A DNA stretch of 64,000 nt, taken from Bradyrhizobium ottawaense. GTDB taxonomy: Bacteria; Pseudomonadota; Alphaproteobacteria; Rhizobiales; Xanthobacteraceae. The DNA lies in assembly GCF_002278135.3 (NCBI RefSeq), contig NZ_CP029425.2, positions 4,440,001-4,504,000 of the forward strand, read 5' to 3'. Positions 34,505 through 42,921 of the stretch are shown here, piece by piece. Position 1 is the stretch's first letter; each line of letters begins with the position of its first letter. A model generated the notes under the pieces. That model did no database searches. It was given only the letters and a program-made list of their open reading frames with translations, and was not told the origin of the DNA. Both the position numbers and the translations under genes were made by a program.

Positions 34505-34732
34505 ATGTCTGAGATCAGAGAGCACATGAAAATCATCGGCAAGGACGGCGCACATGTCGGCACCGTCGACCGCGTCGAGGGCAACCGCATCAAGCTGACG
34601 CGCAAGGACAGCCCGGAAGGTCACAAGGACCATCATCACTACATCGACATGAAATATGTCGGTGCCGTCGAAGGCGATGTCGTCAAGCTTTCAATGAATG
34701 CCGACGCCGTACCGAAGACGGAAGCCGCCTGA
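34505..34732 (+). CDS. DUF2171-domain protein
   Basis: 75 aa cytoplasmic protein. MSEIREHMKIIGKDGAHVGT is followed by a histidine patch (HKDHHHYIDMKYV), matching the DUF2171 / PRC-barrel-like stress-protein family. A strong AAGGAGG sits six bases before ATG 34505. It is followed closely by a terminator. The stop codon lies in a 16-nt tandem duplication (34724-34755). Function unknown; in this family it is often linked to general stress. Confidence 0.85.
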   Translation: MSEIREHMKIIGKDGAHVGTVDRVEGNRIKLTRKDSPEGHKDHHHYIDMKYVGAVEGDVVKLSMNADAVPKTEAA

Positions 34733-34755
34733 ACATTGAGCCGCCTGAACATTGA
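34724..34755 (+). repeat. 16-nt tandem duplication across the DUF2171 stop codon
   Basis: GCCGCCTGAACATTGA occurs twice without a gap, at 34724-34739 and 34740-34755. The first copy contains the functional TGA. It is a recent slip-type duplication; because of the stop, the protein is unaffected. Confidence 0.9.
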
Positions 34756-34779
34756 GCCCCTTCGGGGGCTTTTTGTTTG
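34754..34779 (+). terminator. Rho-independent terminator after DUF2171
   Basis: The hairpin AGCCCC-TTCG-GGGGCT is followed by TTTTGTTTGTT. It has a stable tetraloop and ends 22 nt after the DUF2171 stop. Confidence 0.85.
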
Positions 34780-34884
34780 TTCACGATCCGACTCCGCTTC
34801 GTTCCAAAAGCACGAATCGTAATCGTAATGTCGGCGCCGCGCATTTCTTAACGTCGCGTTTCGTCGGATCGATCACGTCGCCAT

Positions 34885-35103
34885 TCACGTATCCATGGGC
34901 ACGAGCGTCGGCCGCAGCAGGTAGGCGTCGATCGCAGCGTTCGACAACAACAGCCTGCGGCGCTCTCCTCGCAGCATCAACCGATCGATCCTGTTCAGGA
35001 TGAAGCGAGCGGAGTCCTCGTGCTCGCCTGTGAGCAAGCCGGATCGGTCGAGATATTTCCAGGCAATGTCGAAGGACTGTGCGCGTAACTCGGGGTCGGT
35101 CAT
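34885..35103 (-). CDS. small conserved-looking hypothetical protein
   Basis: 72 aa: MTDPELRAQSFDIAWKYLDR, then GEHEDSARFILNRIDRLMLRGERRRLLLSNAAIDAYL. The amphipathic helical pattern and charge spacing look like real protein. I took ATG 35103; the open frame extends upstream to 35319 without plausible sequence. No strong ribosome site. The family is unnamed to me. Confidence 0.6.
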   Translation of the reverse strand: MTDPELRAQSFDIAWKYLDRSGLLTGEHEDSARFILNRIDRLMLRGERRRLLLSNAAIDAYLLRPTLVPMDT

Positions 35104-35202
35104 GGACGGCCAACGTCCGCGGGGAATGGAGGTTCCTGTTCGAGCGCGAGCGAGGCGGGTCGCCTTGCGCAACGCCAGGCGTATCGAACACGGCACAACA
35201 AA

Positions 35203-35292
35203 ATGAGCAGCGGCATGGAACGAGATCACGACCGGCACGTTGAATGGCTTGAAATCAAGTGGTGCCGACCTGCCAGCCCCGGTCGGCTTTGA
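35203..35292 (+). CDS. candidate 29-aa ORF directly before a terminator
   Basis: ATG at 35203 encodes MSSGMERDHDRHVEWLEIKW, then CRPASPGRL. Its TGA is 3 nt before a strong terminator hairpin that otherwise has no gene upstream on this strand. No Shine-Dalgarno is visible. The alternative is that the terminator ends a non-coding RNA. Confidence 0.3.
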   Translation: MSSGMERDHDRHVEWLEIKWCRPASPGRL

Positions 35293-35295
35293 AGG

Positions 35296-35329
35296 GCCCC
35301 GTGCTTGTCCCCCGAGCACGGGGCTTTCT
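35296..35329 (+). terminator. orphan terminator hairpin
   Basis: A perfect 10-bp stem GCCCCGTGCT/AGCACGGGGC with a 9-nt loop, then TTTCT. The plus-strand polarity fits no annotated gene except the 29-aa candidate just upstream. Confidence 0.65.
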
Positions 35330-35386
35330 CATGCAGATCAGCCGGCCGGCCGAGTTCGGCCCGTCATCGTCTGACGCGAAATTCCC

Positions 35387-35548
35387 CTAAGAATGCCCGC
35401 AGTCCGCCCGCTCATCGCGCCGGTCGCGGGCCAGCTCGTGCCAGGCCAGAGCCAATTGGATCAGCCTTTGCCGGTCGGCACCTTCCGATGCCGCGGCCCG
35501 CTTCATCGCGGCCTCCGCTTCGTGCTGTGGATCGTACTTGGTATACAT
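35387..35548 (-). CDS. small hypothetical protein
   Basis: 53 aa, MYTKYDPQHEAEAAMKRAAA followed by a helical segment (RQRLIQLALAWHELARDRRD). Soluble and alanine/arginine-rich. ATG 35548 was chosen because residues before it do not look like the same protein. No motif recognised. It reads like a helical adaptor or small regulator, but that is only an impression. Confidence 0.5.
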   Translation of the reverse strand: MYTKYDPQHEAEAAMKRAAASEGADRQRLIQLALAWHELARDRRDERADCGHS

Positions 35549-35794
35549 GCGACCGACTCTAGCCGGCCATCTGGACAAGCCCATGGCAATTTCGTCCGTA
35601 TGATTGCGGGGTAACGTCCGCGTCTCCCGGACCGAGGCAAACGCTCCGGCACGATTGCCTCACTGCACGCATGCGCTGATTGCGAAGCTATTTGGCTGGG
35701 CTTCATCCAGGCGATCTGTGAATTGTGTCACAGTCCGCGACCTGCATCTCGGTTAAACCATGTTTCGACGCTCCAGCAGCACGCGGAGGCATCG

Positions 35795-35968
35795 ATGGTA
35801 TTTCCCGTCATGAAACAAGAAGCAGCAGCTCCGGCCAACGTCCCGACGCGACGACAGAGGACCGACCTGCTCGGCATCGCCTATCTCGGGACCATCGGCA
35901 TCGTGATGCTGACCTGGATCGCCGGCCTGGTCTGGGGCGCAATTGCGTTCTTCAACTGGCTCGTGTGA
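35795..35968 (+). CDS. small single-span membrane protein
   Basis: 57 aa from ATG 35795 with GGAGG six bases upstream. A polar N-terminus (EAAAPANVPTRRQRTDLL) is followed by one long hydrophobic helix, GTIGIVMLTWIAGLVWGAIA. Family unknown. Convergent with the candidate 30-aa membrane peptide downstream. Confidence 0.6.
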   Translation: MVFPVMKQEAAAPANVPTRRQRTDLLGIAYLGTIGIVMLTWIAGLVWGAIAFFNWLV

Positions 35969-36020
35969 CGCAGAACGATCCGTCGCGTTGGCGAGTAAGG
36001 CTCGCGGCCGGCTTCGTTCG

Positions 36021-36113
36021 CTAAACCAGGCAGTGCAGCATCTGCCCCAGCTTGATCCCGCCGCAAACGATCATGGCCCAAAGCGCCAAGCTGATCTGGA
36101 TTGCATCCAGCAT
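36021..36113 (-). CDS. candidate 30-aa membrane peptide
   Basis: ATG 36113 encodes MLDAIQISLALWAMIVCGGI, then KLGQMLHCLV, a compact hydrophobic helix with polar ends typical of bacterial small membrane proteins. The ribosome site is weak (GGGGACGTGGGAC). The rest of the 354-nt gap (35969-36322) contains only the terminator noted next. Confidence 0.38.
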   Translation of the reverse strand: MLDAIQISLALWAMIVCGGIKLGQMLHCLV

Positions 36114-36267
36114 GTCCCACGTCCCCGCGAATCGTTTTCCCAACGTTTTTTCTTTTGAGAATCGCGTGAAGCGGCACCGGGAGCCAGTGCTATTTTGAGG
36201 CAGTTGTTGTGCGCCGCCGAACGTCGCGCCGACATACGCATCGAGACAATCGGTTGACGGCACCAGA

Positions 36268-36299
36268 ACAAAAAGAGGTGGGCGTTCGCCCGCCTCTTT
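36268..36299 (-). terminator. Rho-independent terminator of the glycine-zipper gene
   Basis: On the minus strand AAAGAGGCGGGCG pairs with CGCCCACCTCTTT around a short loop, then TTTGTTC. It ends about 50 nt after the stop of the gene at 36323. Confidence 0.8.
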
Positions 36300-36322
36300 C
36301 AGGTCAGGATGCGACCAGTGCC

Positions 36323-37114
36323 TTAGCGGCACGCTCGCGGATCGGTCGCCACGTACTGCCCGTCCGGATAGCGGTAGTAGCAATTGCCCTGCGCCCAGTA
36401 GTAGCCCGGCTGGGATGCGGCGGTGGCACCGGCGATGGCTCCGGTCGCGCCGCCGAGGACCGCGCCCGCGGCAGCCCCTGTTGCGTTGCCCGAGATCAGT
36501 CCGCCCAGCACGCCGCCGACGATGGCGCCGCCAAGTGCGCTCGCGCCGGGATCAGCCGGCGGCGGCGGAGGTGGCGGTGCATAGGCGACCGGAGGCGGCG
36601 GCGGGGCATAGGCCACCGGCACGTCGTCGTAATATTCCTCGGAGATGTAGGCCGGCGGGCCGGCCATCCGCTGCGGATAATAATACCAGACGCCGCCAAC
36701 GTCCCACCACCAGCCGGAGCGGCCGTTGTGGACTTCGTGGCGCCAGCGCCCGCCATCCCAGGAGCGATTGCCACGATAGGCATGTCCGCCCCAGTCGCGC
36801 GTCGGAGCGGGACCACGGGCGACATAGCGTCCCGGCGGCGGGCCGCCGGCGCTGTGCTGGCCGGGACCAGCATGGGGCTGGCCACCGGGCTGCGGCGCGG
36901 GTCGGGCCGCCTGCTGCGGGGGCGGGCCCCTGCGCATGTTCTGACTGTCCGGAGCCGGTGCTCCAGCGCCCGGGCGGGCCGGAGGCTGGCCGGCGTCCCT
37001 CGACGGCCCCGCGTCCCTGGACGGCCTGGCGTCCTGGGCCTGTGCCGAAAGCGCGAGCAACGACATGGCCGAAACCAAGGAAATGATGATCTTCATGCGG
37101 CTGGACGCACTCAT
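36323..37114 (-). CDS. secreted proline-rich, glycine-zipper envelope protein
   Basis: 263 aa. The signal peptide is MKIIISLVSAMSLLALSAQA, beginning 6 residues after the first ATG (37114); ATG 37096 is an alternative. A Pro/Gly/Arg-rich disordered stretch (residues 27-100) contains a DAGPSRDAG repeat. A WWWDVGGVWYYYP segment near 140 and poly-proline blocks (VAYAPPPPP) follow. A glycine zipper (GGAIVGGVLGGLISGNATGA) and a C-terminal YYWAQGNCYYRYPDGQY complete it. Glycine zippers of this kind associate with the outer membrane. Specific role unknown. A terminator follows. Confidence 0.75.
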   Translation of the reverse strand: MSASSRMKIIISLVSAMSLLALSAQAQDARPSRDAGPSRDAGQPPARPGAGAPAPDSQNMRRGPPPQQAARPAPQPGGQPHAGPGQHSAGGPPPGRYVARGPAPTRDWGGHAYRGNRSWDGGRWRHEVHNGRSGWWWDVGGVWYYYPQRMAGPPAYISEEYYDDVPVAYAPPPPPVAYAPPPPPPPADPGASALGGAIVGGVLGGLISGNATGAAAGAVLGGATGAIAGATAASQPGYYWAQGNCYYRYPDGQYVATDPRACR

Positions 37115-37301
37115 GCGTGCTTAACCCCTACTCTTTCGATTGCTCTCGCAATTGCCGTGGTGCCTGGCGCGATAGACGATTCGGATCGCGCTCGGCTTGA
37201 TGCCGGCTGACATAGCTGACCTGCTTTGTTCGGCTAAGTCGCGTTACAAATGATTAAGATCACGGCAATTTTTCGGCTCGACGGGCCGCGCTGGAGCGCT
37301 T

Positions 37302-37532
37302 CTAGCGGGCCGGCTCGATCACGTTGCAATTGCTCCGCCCGGACATCAGGCAGTCTTGCATCTTGCTGGCCGCGGTAAGGTCCCGCGCGAGCCACCAGCC
37401 GACACCGAGGATCAGGATCGCGATGATCAAGCCGGCGATCGCGCCGCGGCGGTTATCGCCGGATTGAGGCTTCGGCCGGGATTTCGGCTTCTCGCCCGGT
37501 TCGGGCTTGGACTCGAGTTTGGACGTGGACAT
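37302..37532 (-). CDS. small single-span membrane protein
   Basis: 76 aa. A Lys/Pro-rich cytoplasmic tail (KPEPGEKPKSRPKPQ) is followed by the membrane helix GAIAGLIIAILILGVGWWLA. A short periplasmic tail has two cysteines (MQDCLMSGRSNC), which may form a disulfide. Conserved-looking, but I cannot name a family. Confidence 0.65.
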   Translation of the reverse strand: MSTSKLESKPEPGEKPKSRPKPQSGDNRRGAIAGLIIAILILGVGWWLARDLTAASKMQDCLMSGRSNCNVIEPAR

Positions 37533-37609
37533 GGCTACCTACCGTGCGGGCGCCGGCTTACCACCTCTGCGACGTCCCGTCACATCCCGATCGGTCCAGT
37601 TCGTCAGGT

Positions 37610-37846
37610 TCAGCCTCGGGTCGCCCGGATCGCATCCTTGCGCGAGGTTTCGACCGCCGGGATCGCCTGCTGGAGCCGCGGTGCACAGGTCGTGAGCACG
37701 AACGCGGTCTGCGTGCATTCCCAGTCGGCCCCCAGGACGGCGCTCTCGATGGGCTGGGGACGAGCGAGCAGCAGCGCGGCGCCGGCCACGGCTATCAGAG
37801 CCAAGGCGATTGCCAGCGCCTTCTGGCGGAAGCGGAAGATCGTCAT
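37610..37846 (-). CDS. small anchored periplasmic protein
   Basis: 78 aa. The N-terminal helix ALAIALALIAVAGAALLLA is followed by a short periplasmic domain with two cysteines (WECTQTAFVLTTCAPRL). Similar in design to the preceding small gene. Function unknown. Confidence 0.6.
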   Translation of the reverse strand: MTIFRFRQKALAIALALIAVAGAALLLARPQPIESAVLGADWECTQTAFVLTTCAPRLQQAIPAVETSRKDAIRATRG

Positions 37847-38112
37847 GCCCGTGCTCCGTCTCGTATCGGGGCGGACGCTAGGCGTCGCCCCTCGTGCTCC
37901 CTTATGAGGGACATCACAATTCGGCAGTTTTTCCGGGCTACGAGATCGTCGGGGCGACGATTTTTCGTCTACCTGATCGGCTGCGATTATGGGTGGCTTC
38001 GCGACGCGCGCCGATGTACACGCTTCTGCGTCGCGTGGCGCCCGCTATGCCCAGCCGACGTACCAACACGCAGTGATGTAGGGCTGAAAGTGAGGAAGAC
38101 AAGGTTCGTTCG

Positions 38113-38460
38113 ATGAGTGGATTCAGGGAACCAGGCTTCTCCGACCGACAAAAGGCGGCGCAGGAAGCACGCAAAAATCTTTTGAACAAATTCAAGTCGC
38201 AACCGGGTCATGACGATCCGGCGGTCGCGGCACGACGCGCCGAGCGCGAGGCCCTCGCGGCCAAGCGCGCCGAGACAAAGGCAGCGCGCGAGGCCGAAAA
38301 GGCCGAGCAGAAGCGTATCGCCGAAGAAGCCGCAGCCGCGGAGGCAGCCCGGATCGCCCGCGAGGCGGAGGAGGCGGTCGCCAAGCAGGCTGAAGTCGAG
38401 GCCGAGCAGAAGGCCAAGCGCGACGCCCGCTACGCCGCCCGCAAGGCCAAGCGCAAGTAG
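38113..38460 (+). CDS. DUF6481-family coiled-coil protein
   Basis: 115 aa. MSGFREPGFSDRQKAAQEAR is the usual family start. The rest is a long Ala/Glu/Lys/Arg helix (AEKAEQKRIAEEAAAAEAAR) ending in a basic tail (AARKAKRK). Soluble coiled coil, possibly nucleic-acid associated; function not established. The 266-nt gap upstream has no convincing gene. Confidence 0.8.
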   Translation: MSGFREPGFSDRQKAAQEARKNLLNKFKSQPGHDDPAVAARRAEREALAAKRAETKAAREAEKAEQKRIAEEAAAAEAARIAREAEEAVAKQAEVEAEQKAKRDARYAARKAKRK

Positions 38461-38568
38461 CATTCACGGTCGCGTTCAACTGAATTTGAACTGACTATCC
38501 GGGGCGGTCCACGTGACCGCCCCTGGATTTTCGACGCACGTCCGTCTGCTGCGGACCACAGTCGAAGA

Positions 38569-38814
38569 TCAGTTCTTCTTCATCATCCCGTCGTCCTTCT
38601 TCATCCCGTCCTTCGACATGTGATCCTTCTTCATGCCGTCGTCCTTGGACATGGTGTCCTTCTTCATCATGCCGTCCTTGGACATCGTGTCCTTTTTCAT
38701 CATGCCGTCATCCTTGCCCATCTTGTCCTGAGCAAAGGCGGCCGGCGCGAGCGCGAGGCCGAGCGAGAGAGCGGCAGCGGAGACGCCGAGCACGATACGG
38801 GTGCGAATGGTCAT
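38569..38814 (-). CDS. pentapeptide MXKDX repeat protein
   Basis: 81 aa. Signal peptide MTIRTRIVLGVSAAALSLGLALAPAAFA would be cut after AFA. The mature part is made of repeats of the form M-K-K-D-(T/G)-M-S-K-D (DGMMKKDTMSKDGMMKKD). It is highly charged and Met/Lys/Asp-rich, matching the TIGR-type MXKDX family. Likely periplasmic; possible metal or polyanion interaction is speculation. The repeat shows at DNA level as tcatgccgtc/cttcttcat units, a site for slip expansion. Confidence 0.88.
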   Translation of the reverse strand: MTIRTRIVLGVSAAALSLGLALAPAAFAQDKMGKDDGMMKKDTMSKDGMMKKDTMSKDDGMKKDHMSKDGMKKDDGMMKKN

Positions 38815-39146
38815 GGATCATCTTCCCTTCAAGATGGTGTTTGTCAGCGACGGACGCCGCTATTCAATCTCGACGGATGCGAGTCCCGCGTTGTTACCCC
38901 GCCGCCGATAAATTTTTGACGAGCCCGCTGCGATCCGACGTTCGGGGGAGTCCAGAGCCTGCGGCGGGAAGAGGATGTGTGCAGCGCAGCACGGCCACCC
39001 CCTTGCCGTGGCATTCGGTCTCGAACTATCAGATGAGAGAATATCGGGTGAAAGACCGGCTAGGATGGGCCTACGTGCCGGTCACATGACCCGCCCAAAT
39101 CACGCCAACAAGAACCGTTCGAAGAAACGTTCAGAGGGATCACACC
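38815..39146. other. intergenic region before the first TRAP operon
   Basis: There are 332 nt with no credible gene. The region should contain divergent promoters for the MXKDX gene and the TRAP operon. No operator or riboswitch recognised. Confidence 0.5.
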
Positions 39147-40169
39147 ATGCTCACGCGCCGCCATCTGCTCGCGACCGCGGTCGCCGCACCCGCCATTCTC
39201 CGCTTCGGCACCGGCACCGCGCAGGCCGCGACCACGCTGAAAATCTCGCACCAGTTCCCGGGCGGCACCATCGACAAAGGTGATTTCCGGGACCGGCTCT
39301 GCCGCATGTTCGCTGCCGAAGTCAGCAAGCGCAGCAACGGCGACATCGCCGCCGAGATCTATCCGAACTCTTCGCTGATCAAGACCAACGCGCAGTTCTC
39401 CGCGATGCGCAAGGGCGCGCTCGACATCAGCCTCTACCCGATGCCGTACGCTGGCGGTGAGCTGCCGGAGACCAATATCGGCCTGATGCCCGGCCTCGTG
39501 ACCACCTACGACCAGGGCCTGCGCTGGAAGAAGGAGCCGGTCGGCAAGGCGCTGACCGACTTCCTCGCCGACAAGGGCATCATCCTGCTCTCCTGGGTCT
39601 GGCAGGCCGGCGGAGTCGCCAGCCGCTCCAAGCCGATCGTCGCGCCGGAAGACGCCAAGGGCCTGAAGGTGCGCGGCGGCTCGCGCGAGATGGACATGGT
39701 GCTCCAGACCGCCGGCGCCTCGGTGCTGTCCGTGCCCTCGAACGAAATCTACGCGGCGATGCAGACCGGCGCCTGCGATGCCGGCATCACCTCCTCGACC
39801 AGCCTGATCTCGTTCCGTCTGGAAGAGGTCGCCAAGTCCCTGACCTCGGGCGCAGGCGCCTCCTACTGGTTCATGCTCGAGCCGCTGATGATGTCGAAGG
39901 CGATCTTCGACAAGCTGCCGAACAACCAGCAGGACATCCTGCTCGCGGTCGGCACCGAGCTCGAGGCCTTCGGCCGCAAGGGCGCGCAGGACGACGACGT
40001 CGAGGTCGCCAAGGTCTACGAGAAGGCCGGCGCCAAGGTCTCGGTGCTCGACGCCGCGACCGTCGGCAAGTGGCGTGACATCGCCCGCGACACCGCCTGG
40101 AAGGACTACAGCGCCAAGACCGCGACCTCGGCGAACCTGCTCAAGCTCGCCACCGACGTCGCCGCATGA
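39147..40169 (+). CDS. TRAP transporter substrate-binding protein (DctP family), system 1
   Basis: 340 aa periplasmic protein. Tat-like signal MLTRRHLLATAVAAPAILRF, cleavage near AQA. The DctP fold includes KISHQFPGGTIDKGDFRDRL, GALDISLYPMPYAGGELPE and DAKGLKVRGGSREMDMVLQT. The arginine of KVRGG corresponds to the carboxylate-binding arginine of the family. GAGGGA precedes ATG 39147. It captures an organic acid for the DctQM membrane pair that follows (4-nt overlap). Substrate unknown. Confidence 0.9.
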   Translation: MLTRRHLLATAVAAPAILRFGTGTAQAATTLKISHQFPGGTIDKGDFRDRLCRMFAAEVSKRSNGDIAAEIYPNSSLIKTNAQFSAMRKGALDISLYPMPYAGGELPETNIGLMPGLVTTYDQGLRWKKEPVGKALTDFLADKGIILLSWVWQAGGVASRSKPIVAPEDAKGLKVRGGSREMDMVLQTAGASVLSVPSNEIYAAMQTGACDAGITSSTSLISFRLEEVAKSLTSGAGASYWFMLEPLMMSKAIFDKLPNNQQDILLAVGTELEAFGRKGAQDDDVEVAKVYEKAGAKVSVLDAATVGKWRDIARDTAWKDYSAKTATSANLLKLATDVAA

Positions 40170-40720
40170 GCCACGGTCCGCTTCCGGATCGTGACGATCA
40201 AACCAGCGCGGCCGCAAGGACAGGCCTTGCGGCAGCGGTCGATCGTGGTCTCGCCATCCTCAACAGCATCATCGTGGTGTTCGCCGCGATCGCGCTGGTC
40301 GCGGCCTGCGCCATCCTGAGCTACAGCGTGCTCAGCCGCGCCTTGTTCAAGGCCGCCAATTACTGGCAGGACGAGGCCGCCGTGTTCCTGCTGGTCGGCG
40401 CGACCTTCATGACGGCCGCCTACGTGCAGCAGAACCGCGGCCATATCGGCATCGAGGCCTTTGTCGGCCTGCTCTCGCCGCTCGCGAACCGGATCAGGCT
40501 CTGGCTGGTCGATGCCGCCACGTTTCTGTTCTGCGCCTTCTTCACCTGGAAGTCCTGGACACTGGCCCACGAGGCCTATGTCGACGGCCAGGTCTCGAAC
40601 TCGATGTGGTCGCCGCCGCTCGCCATTCCCTATTCGCTGATGGCGTTCGGCATGAGCCTGCTCTGCATCCAGATCCTCGTGCAGCTTGCGCTGCCGTTTA
40701 CCGGAGCCAAGCGTCCATGA
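40166..40720 (+). CDS. TRAP transporter small permease (DctQ), system 1
   Basis: 184 aa with four membrane helices (LNSIIVVFAAIALVAACAIL, DEAAVFLLVGATFMTAAYVQ, and two more). The conserved YWQDEAA and NRGHIGIEAF sequences are typical DctQ features. The ATG overlaps the dctP stop (ATGA), and its own stop overlaps dctM. It scaffolds the large permease in the inner membrane. Confidence 0.88.
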   Translation: MSHGPLPDRDDQTSAAARTGLAAAVDRGLAILNSIIVVFAAIALVAACAILSYSVLSRALFKAANYWQDEAAVFLLVGATFMTAAYVQQNRGHIGIEAFVGLLSPLANRIRLWLVDAATFLFCAFFTWKSWTLAHEAYVDGQVSNSMWSPPLAIPYSLMAFGMSLLCIQILVQLALPFTGAKRP

Positions 40721-42075
40721 GCGTGTTCGGTATCGGCGTTGCCTACGGTGTTGCGACGCTGCTCGTGATGTTCTCGGGCATGCCCATTGCGTTCGCGCTC
40801 GGCGCGGTCGCGGTCGTGTTCATGGGCATCTACATGCCGGCGGCGTCCCTCGATACGGTGACGCAAAACGTCTACGAGGAAATGGCCTCGATCACGCTGT
40901 TGTCGATCCCGCTCTTCATCCTGAAGGGCGCCGCGATCGGCAAGTCGCGCGCCGGCCAGGATCTCTATTCGGCCCTGCATGCCTGGCTGCATCGCGTTCC
41001 CGGCGGGCTCGGCGTTGCCAACGTGTTCGCATGCGCGCTGTTCGCGGCGATGGCGGGCTCCTCGCCTGCGACCTGCTCGGCGATCGGCTCGGCCGGCATT
41101 CCCGAGATGCGCAAGCGCGGCTATTCCGGCGGCTTTGCCGCAGGGATCATCGCTGCCGGCGGCACGCTCGGCATCCTGCTGCCGCCCTCGATCACCATGA
41201 TCCTGTTCGCGGTCGCAGCCGAAAAATCGCTCGGACGGCTCTTCCTCGCCGGCATCGGCCCCGGCCTGCTGCTGGTCTCGCTGTTCGGCGCCTACGCCGT
41301 GATCCGCTTCCGCCAGGAATATGCCGCCGCAGAAGCGATCTACAAGAACGGCGGCCCGGAAGCAGCGATCCTCGCCCGCGACGAATACACGCTCGCCGAA
41401 CGCTTCAGCGTGCTGCCGCGCGTGATCCCGTTCGTGCTGCTGCTCACCGGCGTGATGATCGCGCTCTATGGCGGCTACGCCACGCCGTCAGAGACCGCCG
41501 GCCTCGGTGGCCTGCTGGCACTGGCGCTGATCGCGGCGATCTACAGCGTGTGGCGGCCGAGCGACCTTGCGCCCATCATGAAGTCGACGATCCGGGAATC
41601 GACCATGCTGATGATGATCATCGGCATGTCGCTGCTCTATTCCTACGTGATGAGCTATCTGCACATCTCGCAATCGGTCGCCGAATCCATCGTCGCGATG
41701 CACCTGCCGCGCTGGGAGCTGCTGTTCGCGATCCTCGTCATGGTCGTCGTGCTCGGCTTCTTCCTGCCGCCGGTCTCGATCATCCTGATGACGGCACCGA
41801 TCATCCTGCCGCCGCTCCGTGCCGCAAACTTCGACATCATCTGGTTCGGCGTGGTCATGACCATCGTGATGGAGATGGGGCTGATCCATCCGCCCGTCGG
41901 CCTCAACATCTTCGTCATCCGCAACGTCGCGCCGGACATCCCCTTGCGCGAGGTGATCTGGGGCACGCTACCCTTCGTGCTGCTGATGATGCTGGCAGTG
42001 CTGCTGCTGTGCTTCTTCCCGGCGATTTCGACCGGGCTGCCGGATCTGGTGATGGGGCCGGACGGGAGCAGGTAA
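40717..42075 (+). CDS. TRAP transporter large permease (DctM), system 1
   Basis: 452 aa sodium-coupled permease with about 12 helices. Family landmarks: SIPLFILKGAAIGKSRAG, then MAGSSPATCSAIGSAGIPEM, then GTLGILLPPSITMILF. GLIHPPVGLNIFVI is at the C-terminus. It overlaps dctQ by 4 nt. A central loop of about 45 residues (AEAIYKNGGPEAAILARDEY) is longer than in system 2. Operon end; a strong inverted repeat follows. Confidence 0.9.
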   Translation: MSVFGIGVAYGVATLLVMFSGMPIAFALGAVAVVFMGIYMPAASLDTVTQNVYEEMASITLLSIPLFILKGAAIGKSRAGQDLYSALHAWLHRVPGGLGVANVFACALFAAMAGSSPATCSAIGSAGIPEMRKRGYSGGFAAGIIAAGGTLGILLPPSITMILFAVAAEKSLGRLFLAGIGPGLLLVSLFGAYAVIRFRQEYAAAEAIYKNGGPEAAILARDEYTLAERFSVLPRVIPFVLLLTGVMIALYGGYATPSETAGLGGLLALALIAAIYSVWRPSDLAPIMKSTIRESTMLMMIIGMSLLYSYVMSYLHISQSVAESIVAMHLPRWELLFAILVMVVVLGFFLPPVSIILMTAPIILPPLRAANFDIIWFGVVMTIVMEMGLIHPPVGLNIFVIRNVAPDIPLREVIWGTLPFVLLMMLAVLLLCFFPAISTGLPDLVMGPDGSR

Positions 42076-42137
42076 CGGCAATCACGACTGCCGTAGACTG
42101 GGTCAGACCTGAGGTCGCGCAAGGCGCGGTCCGCAGG

Positions 42138-42233
42138 GCGTAACCCACCTCTTCTGTTTTTCCGGAGACGAGCAGCGGTGGGTTACGCCTTCCGACTGCG
42201 CTTTGCGCAGGCGCAAGGCTAACCCACCCTACG
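42138..42233. repeat. GGTGGGTTACGC inverted repeat with extra half-site
   Basis: GCGTAACCCACC at 42138-42149 and GGTGGGTTACGC at 42177-42188 form a perfect 12-bp inverted repeat. A third related piece, taacccaccctacg (about 42220-42233), continues into the gntR stop codon. It lies between convergent genes and is of the same sequence family as the element near 47046. It may serve as terminator for both. Confidence 0.75.
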
Positions 42234-42921
42234 ACTTCTCTTTGCGCCGCACCTTCGGCGCGACCACGCTACCGGCCACCACCTGCAACAGATCTTTGCG
42301 CACGGCTTCGATGTGCCGCTCCAGGAAGCGGCAGGCCTCCTCGACCTTCTGCGCGCGGCAGAGCGCGATCATATGGGCGTGCTCCTTTTCGGCCGTCCCC
42401 ATCGCTTTGGTGTTGGAGAGCTGCAGCCGCGTGTAGCGGTCGCTGGTCTGGAGCAGCGACAGCACGATCGCGCGCGTGCGCGGCTGCGGGGCGTGAACAT
42501 AGAGCGCCAGGTGGAAGTCGGCGTTGAGCTGGCCCCATTCGCTGACATTGCGCGCCTTGATCGCCTTCTCGAAACTCTTGTGGATGTCGTCGAGCCCGTC
42601 GAAATCGTCAGCAGTGAAATGCGGCGCCGACTGCGCCAGGAGGCGCGGCTCCAGAATGCGCCGCAGATCGAAGACGTCGTTGATCTCGTCCAGTGACAGC
42701 TCGGAGACGATGGCGCCTTTCTGCGGAACAATCCGCACCAGGCCTTCGGCCTCGAGCTGAAACAGCGCCTCGCGCACCGGGATGCGGCTGACGCCATAGG
42801 CCTCGCCAAGGGCATCCTGCCGCAACTGCGATCCGGCCGGATAGGTACCGTCGAGGATCGCCTGCCTGAGCTGGTCGACGATCGCGGCCGACAGGGTGCG
42901 ATGCTTCAGAGGCTGTTTCAT
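42229..42921 (-). CDS. GntR-family regulator, FCD (FadR) subfamily
   Basis: 230 aa. The N-terminal winged helix-turn-helix (residues 10-70) reads LRQAILDGTYPAGSQLRQDA, then LGEAYGVSRIPVREALFQLE, a textbook GntR pattern. The C-terminal FCD ligand domain follows, with metal-binding-type residues in DLRRILEPRLL, NADFHLALY and EKEHAHMIAL. ATG 42921 is the family start. Divergent from the second TRAP operon with a 15-nt palindrome between them, so probably its repressor, with a carboxylate or its catabolite as effector. Confidence 0.88.
   Translation of the reverse strand: MKQPLKHRTLSAAIVDQLRQAILDGTYPAGSQLRQDALGEAYGVSRIPVREALFQLEAEGLVRIVPQKGAIVSELSLDEINDVFDLRRILEPRLLAQSAPHFTADDFDGLDDIHKSFEKAIKARNVSEWGQLNADFHLALYVHAPQPRTRAIVLSLLQTSDRYTRLQLSNTKAMGTAEKEHAHMIALCRAQKVEEACRFLERHIEAVRKDLLQVVAGSVVAPKVRRKEKS

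Noticed and set aside
37907..38116. 67-aa frame overlapping the DUF6481 start by ATGA
   Set aside because: The composition (Arg/Cys/Trp-rich, no pattern) is unlike protein and there is no ribosome site. The overlap is probably chance.
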